DNA from: Pyxidicoccus trucidator
GTDB lineage: Bacteria; Myxococcota; Myxococcia; Myxococcales; Myxococcaceae
DNA length: 64,000 bases
NCBI RefSeq assembly: GCF_010894435.1
Contig: NZ_JAAIXZ010000013.1
Coordinates: 194,214 to 258,213 of the forward strand
Direction: 5' to 3'
A program made the position numbers and the translations under genes. Below are positions 51,493-59,700 of this stretch, in pieces (position 1 is the stretch's first letter; each line of letters opens with the position of its first letter). The notes beneath the pieces are model-generated. The model had not been told where the DNA came from and made no database searches. It saw nothing but the letters and a program-made list of their open reading frames with translations.

Positions 51493-51963
51493 TCAGCTCC
51501 CCTGCCCGCTCTTCCCCTTCACCTTGCTGGGCTTGAGCATGTTGCGAATCTTGTTCTCGAGGTCCTGCGGCAGGCACGGCTTGGCGACGAACTCGTCGGC
51601 ACCGGCCTCCCGGGCGTGCTCGGCGTTGCCCGCGAGGACGTGGCCGGTGAGCGCCATGACGGGGATGTCCCGCGTGCGCGCGTCCTGCTTGATGAGGCGG
51701 GTGGCCTCCCAGCCATCCATGATGGGCAGGGACAGGTCCATCAGGATGATGTCCGGCTCGCCGTCCTGCGCCTTCTCCACCGCCTCCCGGCCGTTGGAGG
51801 CGGTGTCCACCTCGAAGCCGACGAACTCCAGGTACTCCGCGTACATCTCCCGCGCGTCATCGAAGTCGTCGACGACGAGGACCCGCTTCTTGTTGCCGGC
51901 AGACGCTGGGAGCGCGTTGGCGGGCGCCGCGTCTTCCGGGGCTGTCATGGCCGTTCGCTTCAT
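51493..51963 (-). CDS. Single-domain response regulator
   Basis: A 156-residue protein with one receiver (REC) domain and no output domain. Acidic pocket VDDFDDARE, phospho-acceptor Asp in IILMDLSLPIMDGWE, switch residues LTGH (Thr) and AKPC (Lys) are all present. The N-terminus before residue 26 is disordered and the C-terminus basic (KPSKVKGKSGQGS). ATG at 51963 is used; MTAPED at 51948 is possible. Stand-alone REC proteins relay phosphate or act by binding partners. It is on the same strand 117 bases before the kinase/FGE gene; no histidine kinase is adjacent. Confidence 0.93.
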   Translation of the reverse strand: MKRTAMTAPEDAAPANALPASAGNKKRVLVVDDFDDAREMYAEYLEFVGFEVDTASNGREAVEKAQDGEPDIILMDLSLPIMDGWEATRLIKQDARTRDIPVMALTGHVLAGNAEHAREAGADEFVAKPCLPQDLENKIRNMLKPSKVKGKSGQGS

Positions 51964-52102
51964 GGAACCGACGCCTCACGTGTAGGGAAAGGGCGGTCGG
52001 GAATCTATACACGACGGTTCCAACGCGCCCGTCCCCCCACGATTTGACGAATGGACCCGGGGGGTGATGGAGCGTTGACTGGAGAACCGTGGGAGGCGGG
52101 TG

Positions 52103-52131
52103 GCGCCCCGGACCTTGGCGGACCGGGGCGC
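52103..52131 (-). terminator. Perfect hairpin after the Ig-like lipoprotein gene
   Basis: GCGCCCCGG and CCGGGGCGC form a perfect 9-bp stem around an 11-base loop, about 30 bases after the stop at 52161. No T run follows. Confidence 0.6.
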
Positions 52132-52160
52132 GGTGGGGCTGAGGGAGTGCGGAGGAGGGC

Positions 52161-54038
52161 TCAGTCGTTGGGCGTGTAGACGTAGAGCCTTCGCCGGGTG
52201 GGTTCGCTCTCGGAGTACTCGGCCCGTGCCAGCACGGGTCTACCGGAGGCGTCCAAGGCGAGCAGGGTGGCTCCAAATGGAGTCGAACCGGGAGTCTTCC
52301 TCAAAGGGCTGCCTACCGGCTCCCAGGCTCCAGCATTCCACCGTCGAAGGTAGAAGACGGTCGCCCCGCCTGCCATTTCTGGTTCGGCAATCAGTGCAAT
52401 CAGTCTCCCCTGCGCGTCAAAGGTGAGAGCAACCGCCAAGGAATTGGTTGCACCGGGATGGACGCTGATGGGGTTGCCAAGGGCCACCCAGGAACTCCCA
52501 TTCCACCTCCGGAGCTGAGCGCTGTTCGCAGTCCCATTCGAGGCGGGAACGTCCAGAATGGGGGCCCCTGAATCATCAATGATGAGTTTCCCGGGGTAAG
52601 TCTGCGCCGGCATGGGGATGGCTTCCCAGGCACCGCCGTTCCAGCGCTTCATGTAGGCGGCGATGGTGCCGGAGTTGCTCTCGCTCCAGGTGACGATTGG
52701 ATTTCCGGCCGCATCCATTTCCATCTGCAAGCTGGAGACGGACCACGCTGAGTTGACCTTGAGTGTGCCTCCCAGAAGGCCCCAGCTACTGCCATTCCAG
52801 CGCCCGACCAGGAGCTGGTCAGCCCCCTGGTAGAGTTCACGAAATGCGAGCGCAAGGTAGCCCTGTTCGTTCCCCTTGAAGATGATGAAGTCGGCACTCG
52901 CTTGCTGGCGCAGGAGTGTTCCCGGAGTACCCAAGGACTCCCAGGCCTCGCCATTCCACCGCTGAGCGCGAAAAGTCATTCCAGTAGCCTGTGAAAACTC
53001 GTTCCAAGCCACGCTAGGCAACCCGTCTCCATCGACTTCGAGCGCGGAGAAAAGGCTCCCGTGCCCTGCGGTAACCTCGCGAACGCTGCCAATCTGCTCC
53101 CAGCCTGTACCGTTCCACCGTTTGACGCGGATACCGAAGGGCTCCAGGTTGGTGCCATCCGACCACGCCACGACAGGCTGGCCCGCCCCATCGATTCGAA
53201 GAGAAGGCGTCTGCACGATCGAGCTCTCGGTCGAACTGGCGCTCAGGGGCTCACCCAGAGGCAGGTAGCCGGGGACCGTCCACTCCCAGTCCTGGGGAAG
53301 GGCCTGCAGGGTGTTGCCCGCCAGGTCCGCCAGGCCGTCGAGACTCACCTGCACGACAGTGTCAGCGGGCAGGAGCGAGACAGGTCGTAGGGTCAGCAAG
53401 GTCCCTTCAGGCGTCAGCAAGACATCCGCGGCAACGACGCCTGCATCAGACAGCAACTTCACCGACGCCGCGCTCACGGTGGCCGGCTTGAGAGGCTCGG
53501 AGAAACTCGCCTGGATGGTCTGGCGCACTGGGACGTTTTGTGAACCGGTCAGCGGCGTTTGCGAGATCAACCGAGGCGAGGTCCTGTCCACTTCGAGCGT
53601 ACGCGACTCACTCGTGAATCTGCGCTCCCCCAGGGTCGCCCTCACGACAAGCACGTGCGAGCCCTCTTCAAGGGACTGAGTGCTCCAGCGAAGTTCGTAG
53701 GGCGGGGCCAGCGTGGCAACAGCCACTCCGTCCACGAGGAGTTCCAGCTCGTCTGGAGCGGGCCCGATCACCTCGGCATTCACCTGGACGTCGCCATTGG
53801 TGATCGACTGGGAGGTCACCAGTGTGACGACCAGGGATGGAGTACCTGAATCCAGAACTCCCGAATCAGGAATACCGGAATCAGGAACAGAGGCGTCTGG
53901 TGATGTCCCCGAGTCCTCGGCATGCCCACCCGGCACACCTGAGTCAGAGGTTTCAGTCACCTGTTGGACTTCAGGCAGATCAATGCATGCCCAGGAGAAC
54001 AGGCACGCAAACAGAGCAACGATTTGGGGGTAGCGCAT
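52161..54038 (-). CDS. Ig-like lipoprotein with beta-propeller-type repeats
   Basis: A 625-residue lipoprotein: IVALFACLFSWAC, Cys near 18, then an Asp-Ser-Gly-rich tether. Residues about 65-150 look Ig-like (SLVVTLVTSQSITNGDVQVNAEV, PYELRWSTQSLEEGSHVLVV), and 150-245 match a Big_5/SbsA-type domain (TSPRLISQTPLTGSQNVPV, LTLRPVSLLPADTVVQVSL, DLAGNTL). The remainder has five or more repeats of about 50 residues marked RWNGxxWExxG and IDxxGxPxVAW, as in beta-propellers. It is likely on the outer surface. Its DNA is visibly poorer in G and C than its neighbours, with more mixed third positions, a sign of different origin or weak expression. A GTG at 54050 is an alternative start. Confidence 0.82.
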   Translation of the reverse strand: MRYPQIVALFACLFSWACIDLPEVQQVTETSDSGVPGGHAEDSGTSPDASVPDSGIPDSGVLDSGTPSLVVTLVTSQSITNGDVQVNAEVIGPAPDELELLVDGVAVATLAPPYELRWSTQSLEEGSHVLVVRATLGERRFTSESRTLEVDRTSPRLISQTPLTGSQNVPVRQTIQASFSEPLKPATVSAASVKLLSDAGVVAADVLLTPEGTLLTLRPVSLLPADTVVQVSLDGLADLAGNTLQALPQDWEWTVPGYLPLGEPLSASSTESSIVQTPSLRIDGAGQPVVAWSDGTNLEPFGIRVKRWNGTGWEQIGSVREVTAGHGSLFSALEVDGDGLPSVAWNEFSQATGMTFRAQRWNGEAWESLGTPGTLLRQQASADFIIFKGNEQGYLALAFRELYQGADQLLVGRWNGSSWGLLGGTLKVNSAWSVSSLQMEMDAAGNPIVTWSESNSGTIAAYMKRWNGGAWEAIPMPAQTYPGKLIIDDSGAPILDVPASNGTANSAQLRRWNGSSWVALGNPISVHPGATNSLAVALTFDAQGRLIALIAEPEMAGGATVFYLRRWNAGAWEPVGSPLRKTPGSTPFGATLLALDASGRPVLARAEYSESEPTRRRLYVYTPND

Positions 54039-54227
54039 GGCGCAAGTCACTGATGCAGCCGTTGTTCCGGGCCCAAGCCGAACCGGCAGCTTCGGAACCC
54101 ACGGAATTACCGCAGGTTCGAGTCATGGAGATGGCAGTTCATCCAGAAGGTAAGTCCACGGGTGGGACTTGAGTCCCATGAGGTGGACGCTCGCTCCGGT
54201 TCTTCCCGGGCCTCTCGTAGAAACAGC

Positions 54228-54261
54228 AGCGCCCCCGTGGAGCTCATTCCACGGGGGCGCT
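54228..54261 (-). terminator. Strong intrinsic terminator
   Basis: AGCGCCCCCGTGG and CCACGGGGGCGCT form a perfect 13-bp stem with an 8-base loop; on the minus strand GCTGTTTCT follows. It ends the lipoprotein gene at 54303. Confidence 0.8.
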
Positions 54262-54302
54262 GAAGAGACACTCAAGCTTTGAAGCTCAACCCTGCCCGTT
54301 CA

Positions 54303-55958
54303 TCACGGAGAGACGGGCACGGCCATCTGGCCCATACCGGTCACAGGCAGGTCACTGGTGACCGACTGTCCCCAGAAGCTCTCATAGGTACCGTTGATGT
54401 AGCGCGAAGGGAGCTTGGAGAATGACACCACCATGTTGAGCGAGCTGAAGCTCACGTTCTGGATGGCATTGGCACCAGCGAAGGTGAAGGCCCACCGAGT
54501 GGTGTAACCAGACGAGTCAATCTGGAACACCGGCGTCTCGGCCGGGATGCGCGTCTGGATGGGAGCCGTGGGCTCGGCACTGAAGAGTTCGAAGCCTACG
54601 GGATTGTTCACCTCTCCCGGATAATCGCCAACCACGCCGGGATTCGGGCCACCAATGTCGACCGACACATGGACGTAGACGTTTCCGGCGCCGATGAACT
54701 CGCGAGAGATGGGGTAGTTGAAGTTGACGTAGACGGTTTCACCGCTGTTGAGCTGGCCCGACGCGGGAGCGACGGTCGTGGTCTCCTGGTAGCGCGCATC
54801 CGTAATGGATACAGCCCGCGCGGAGGTCGGATCTCCTACGAAGAAGAAACCCGTGCGCGTGAAGATGCTGCCGCCCTCGGCGGACACGGCACGCAGGTCC
54901 AGGTTGTATTCCTTGCCCTCCACGAGGGTGAGGTTCGGAGTGATGGTGGCGCTGTAGCCGCCATTGCCGACGGTGGCGTTGACCGTCAGCGACTCGCGCG
55001 CGTACTCATCCGTCAAGCGCGCCAGCAGCGAGCCCTGCTGCACCGGCTGGTTGAAGAAGAGGTGGATGGGCTCGCCGGGGCGAACCAGGTTGCGCAGCGG
55101 GTCGCGGTCGGTGGCCCCACGCAGGCTGCCGACGTTGCTGCTCTCGACGTTCAGCGTGCCACCCGTCGGCCGCGTGAAGGGCAGGTTGATGAGGCGCGTG
55201 GTGCTGTTACCGACGATTTCGCCGCCGGAGTAGGAGCTCACGAAGCCGCCCGTCTCCGGGAGGCCGGTCGAAGTGGAGACCATCGGGGACACCCACAGGC
55301 GGTACTGGCCGCCCTGCAGACGCGCCATCTCCGCAGCGCCCGGGATGCCCGAGAACGTCAGGAGGCCCTGCTCGTTCGCGGTCGCCTCGACCACGACATT
55401 GCTCACCACGCGGGTGGTGTTGTCGCCGTTGAACAGGACGATGGAGCCCGCGGGCGTGGCCTCGATGGTCGCCCTCGCGCCCACCGCGGGACGGCCCTGC
55501 GGCGTCACCACGAGGAAGTTCAGCGTGCCATCCAGATGCGCCAGGGTGATGGGGCCGAAGCTCGCGTTGCCGTTGTTGATGGGAACGTTGCCGGCCGACG
55601 AGGGCACCGTCGACGTGGCGCGCAGCGTGGCGTAGTTGGCCTTGCTGAAGGTCAGCAGCACCTGGGCGCCAGCGGGGACATCCGTGTACTCGAAGTTGCC
55701 CTTGGCATCCGTGGTGGCCGCCACCGGCTCCGCGGAGCTGCCGATGGTCATCTCCACCGAGACGTCGGCCAGCGGCTTCAGATCGGTACCCAGCACCTGG
55801 CCCGACACGGTGCCCTTGGGCGTGGACGGCGTCACCACCGTCACGCTGTCCGGCTCACGCACGCCATCCGCGATGCCGTCACCGTTCTCGTCCTTCGCCT
55901 CTTCGCCGCAACCGAGCGCCAGCAGCGGCACCAGAGCAAACACCAGATGCTTCTTCAT
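54303..55958 (-). CDS. Carboxypeptidase-regulatory-like lipoprotein
   Basis: A 551-residue lipoprotein. Of two adjacent ATGs the one at 55958 (MKKHLVFALVPLLALGC) is better spaced from AAAGGTGGGG. Cys near 17 is the lipid site, followed by EEAKDENGDGIADG, an EF-hand-like acidic stretch. Residues about 45-130 form a carboxypeptidase-regulatory-like (CarboxypepD_reg) domain: GTVSGQVLGTDLKPLADVSVEM, TTDAKGNFEYTDVPAG. More beta-sandwich domains follow, with GTLNFLVVTPQGRPAVGARATI and long Thr/Ser/Asn-rich beta stretches. No enzyme motif is visible. It is probably a structural or adhesive outer-surface protein, like the neighbouring Ig-like lipoprotein. Confidence 0.8.
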   Translation of the reverse strand: MKKHLVFALVPLLALGCGEEAKDENGDGIADGVREPDSVTVVTPSTPKGTVSGQVLGTDLKPLADVSVEMTIGSSAEPVAATTDAKGNFEYTDVPAGAQVLLTFSKANYATLRATSTVPSSAGNVPINNGNASFGPITLAHLDGTLNFLVVTPQGRPAVGARATIEATPAGSIVLFNGDNTTRVVSNVVVEATANEQGLLTFSGIPGAAEMARLQGGQYRLWVSPMVSTSTGLPETGGFVSSYSGGEIVGNSTTRLINLPFTRPTGGTLNVESSNVGSLRGATDRDPLRNLVRPGEPIHLFFNQPVQQGSLLARLTDEYARESLTVNATVGNGGYSATITPNLTLVEGKEYNLDLRAVSAEGGSIFTRTGFFFVGDPTSARAVSITDARYQETTTVAPASGQLNSGETVYVNFNYPISREFIGAGNVYVHVSVDIGGPNPGVVGDYPGEVNNPVGFELFSAEPTAPIQTRIPAETPVFQIDSSGYTTRWAFTFAGANAIQNVSFSSLNMVVSFSKLPSRYINGTYESFWGQSVTSDLPVTGMGQMAVPVSP

Positions 55959-56207
55959 CATCCCCACCTTTAAAGGAAATTCCCCAATATCGACGCCCCA
56001 ACACTTGGAAGGGCGTCGGGCGGACACTCTCCGACCCGAGCCCATCCCGTCAAGGCGGGGGGGCTCTCTCCCTCAAATCCCCATCCCCAACTCGCGTCAC
56101 GCTCGCTCCGAAGTGGATCAGCGCAGTCCCTTCAACTGAGAAATGAGGTCATGGATGACCCCATTTCGCGCCACGTCCCGTGACAGTCACCCTGCTAGGG
56201 TGGGGCC

Positions 56208-56651
56208 ATGTCGGATGTGAATGAGCCCTGTCTTGGCTGCGCCATCGTTCGGGGGGACACCCGGCCGGTGGGAGGCGTCCTCGCCCGGGCCCCGGGGCTG
56301 GTGCTGCACGGGGTGGCGTCACCCAGCCCGGTTCCCGGCTGGGTGGTCATCTCCAGCGAGCGGCACGTGCGTGCCTGGTACGACCTGGACGCGGAGGCCG
56401 CGCGCGAGCTGGGCCCCTTCGCCGCCCGGGTGATGCGTGCCCAGCGAGAGGCGCTCGGTGCCGAGCACGCCTACGCCTTCGCCATCGGCGATGTGCTGCG
56501 CCACTTCCACCTGCACCTGGTGCCCCGCTTCGCCCAGACGCCCCAGCGGCTGTGGGGCCGCGCCGCCTTTGACGCAGCCCCCGCCGACCACCGCCCCGCG
56601 GAAGAACTGGAGGCCGCCGCCCGCGCGCTCGCCGCCGCGCTGTCGGGCTGA
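56208..56651 (+). CDS. HIT-family nucleotide-binding protein
   Basis: A 147-residue protein of the histidine-triad superfamily. CLGCAIVRGD opens the domain, PVPGWVVISSERHVRAW forms the core strands, and FHLHLVPR preceded by His gives the H-x-H-x-H motif whose middle His attacks the alpha-phosphate of nucleotide conjugates. A CxxC-type pair (CLGC) could bind metal. HIT proteins hydrolyse dinucleoside polyphosphates or AMP adducts in the cytoplasm. The gene is 94 bases upstream of the helicase giant on the same strand. Confidence 0.9.
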   Translation: MSDVNEPCLGCAIVRGDTRPVGGVLARAPGLVLHGVASPSPVPGWVVISSERHVRAWYDLDAEAARELGPFAARVMRAQREALGAEHAYAFAIGDVLRHFHLHLVPRFAQTPQRLWGRAAFDAAPADHRPAEELEAAARALAAALSG

Positions 56652-56745
56652 GGCTCGCGCCCGGGCCGCGTGGTAGACAACCGGCCTCCTTCCCGACGAG
56701 AGGTGCCGCCTGCCGTCCGAGCCCCGCAACCGCGTTCTGGAGAAG

Positions 56746-59700
56746 ATGCTCGAGCGCCTCTACGCCGCGCTCGCTTCCGGACCGAGCCTCAACTGCCGCC
56801 CCCACCACAGCCGCCAGCGCGTGGACCTGGCCGCGCTGAGCCGCTTGGATGGCACCGCGCCCCACACCGTGCTGGCCGCGCTCCTGGGTGACAAGGCCAC
56901 CGTCCGGCTCGCAGTGAAGCCTCCCGCGCCCGACGCAAGCTCCGACAGGACTCCGCCCATCAAGGCTCGGGCCATGCGCTCGGGCCGCGGCTCCACCACG
57001 CCGGCTGACGGGCGGAGCCGCCCCCCCGACGCACAGGGCGATTCGCTCGCGCGTGCCTCCGCGCCAGCCCTTCCCACCACCGACGCACCGGGCGCTTCGC
57101 GCTCACGTGCCATCACGGTGCCAGGAATGGAGGAGCCGGGTCTCCCCACCGACGACGCCGACGAGAGCGAAGCGGAGGACACCGACTCCCCCACTCGCGC
57201 CGAGGAGGAGCAACAGGCACTGCTGCGCAAGTTGGCCACCATCGTCGAGGACGCTCGCACCTTCGAGCAGGACACCGGCGCGCACGTGCTCCACGTGGGC
57301 TTCCCCCTGCTGCACCTGCCTCCAGGTGCGAAGGACAAGCGAGGCTTCGGCACCCGGCGCGTCCTCGCTCCCATCGCCTTCGTGCCCGTGCGCCTCACGC
57401 TCAAGAAGGGCCGCGCACCCTCGGTGGAGCTCGAGGGCGCCGAGGAGGGCGAGGACCGCGTCGCGCCCAACACCGCCCTGCTCGCCTGGGTGGAGCAACA
57501 GACCGGCCAGCGCTTCGGAGACCTCTTCAAGGACGAAGAAGGCGCCGACCCGTGGCGCGAGCTGAACGAGCTGGTCGCCGCGGTGGCCCGGGCCCTCGAC
57601 CTGCCCGCCCCCGCGCCCTTCACCGCCACCACGCCCCTGGCCCCCGTCCCCCGCTCGGATGATGACGGCGACGCGAAGCCCACCATCCTCCCCAGCGCGG
57701 TGCTCGGTCTGTACCCGCTGTCCAACCAGAGCCTCGTCGACGACATGCGGGCGCTCGTGGACGGCGAGCCCATCTCCGGCCCCCTGGAGAGCTTCCTCCG
57801 CGTGGACGTGTCGCTCGGCGAGCCCGCGGGCCACGGGGGCGGCGAGCCCAACCTGGAGGGCCTCAAGCGCGCGGACGAGGAGCGGCTCGTCACCATCGCC
57901 GACCCGTGCCAGGCGCGCGCGGTGAGACTGGCCCGCAGCAGCCGGGGCCTCGTCGTCCACGGGCCTCCGGGCACCGGCAAGTCGCAGACCATCGCCAACG
58001 CCATCGGCGACCACCTGGCTCGCGGCGAGCGCGTGCTGCTCGTCTGCGACAAGCGCACCGCGCTGGACGTGGTGAAGCACCGCCTGGACCACCTGGGCCT
58101 GGGCAGCCTGTGCGCCGTCGTGCACGACGCCCAGCGAGACCAGCGCGACCTCTACATGGGCATCCGCGACCAGCTCGACTCGCTGCCGGAGACGCGCACC
58201 GACGCGGCCGTGTCCTCCGAGCTGTCCCGCGTGGATGCGGAGCTGCAGTCGCTCCACGACGAGCTGACCACCTCCGAGCGCGCCCTCTCCGAGCGCCCCG
58301 CCGGCGGCACCGCGCCCTCCTTTCATGAGCTGGTGGGCCAGTGGTTCGCCCTCGAGCCCTCGCAGGCCCTGGCCCCCACCGTGGCGGGCCTCACCTCCGC
58401 GCGCCTGTCCGACGTGTCCCCCCGCGAGCGCGAGGTGCGCGAGGTGCTGGAGCGCGGTGTCCGGGAAGGCTACCCGGACAACCCCTGGCGCGAGGCCCTC
58501 GGCGTCGACCTGGCCTCGTACCTCGCCCGGCCGCTCGCCACGTTCCGCGAGCGCCTCGACGCCGCGGCCCAGGCCGCTCGCGACGCGGACGCACTCACCG
58601 CTCCCGACGTGCCCGCTTTTGGCGCGGACCCTCGGGCGGAGGGCGCGGCGCGCGCCGCCTTCGCGGAGAAGCTCGCGCCGCTGCTGGAGTCGGCCAGCCC
58701 CGACGTGCTCTCGCGCTGGGGCTCGGCGTCACCGGACGCGGTGCGGGCGGCGAAGGCCCAGCTCGACGGACTGGCGCCGCAGACACGAGTGCTCACCGAG
58801 GGGCCGCTGGACACGGAGCTGGCGCTGGTCCACCGCGAGCAACCCCAGGCCCTGGGCGCGCTGGGCACGGCGCTGGCCGCGCTGGGCACGTACCTGGACA
58901 TCGCCAGCAAGTGGTACGCCTTCTTCTACTTCGCCCGGAAGGCCGGCGCGCGCAGGGTGCTCCAGCAGTTCGGCCTCACCCTCGGCATCGCCGCCGCCGA
59001 GCGCGTCAACCGCTTCCTCACCGGCGCGCGCGCCCGGGCGCTGCTCACCGAGTACCACCGCTCCACCCTCGCCCCCAGCGCCACCGAGCCCCTCACCGAC
59101 GAGGCCCTCTCCCGGGGCCTCCGCACGCACGCCACCCTCTTCGAGCTGCTCGGCGAGCTGGACGGCACGCCGCTGCTCGCCTCGTGCCGTGAGGCCGTGC
59201 GCCAGGCCCTCAAGGGCGAGGCGGGCGCGCGCATGGCCCTGCTCTCCGGGCTGCGCCAGTCCGCGGCCCGGGGCGAGGCCGTGGCCCGGCTGGAGACGCG
59301 GCTCGTCGAGACGGGCCTCTTCTCCACCGCGTGGCTCCAGGCCCGCTCCCGTGAGCTGCGGGCTGGCGGGAAGCTGTCCTCTGTCGTCTCTGCCCTCCAG
59401 GCGCGGCTGTCCACGGTGGAGGGATTGCTGCGCCTGCGCTCGCTGCTGTCCGGCATGCCCCCGGCGCTGGAGTCCGCGGCGGAGGGGCTGGCCCGCCAGG
59501 GCGCCGACGTGGAGGAGGGCTGGCGCGCGGTGCTGAAGGCGACGCTGGCCGCCGAGGTGTCCTCGCGGCTGCGCGAGGACCCGGCGCTCCAGCACATCGA
59601 CGCGGACCGCGTGCAGACCACCCACGCGCGCTACCGGGCGCTGGAGGAGAGGAAGCGTGGCCTCGTGCGCGACGCCCTCGTCCACCGCTGGACGCAGCGC

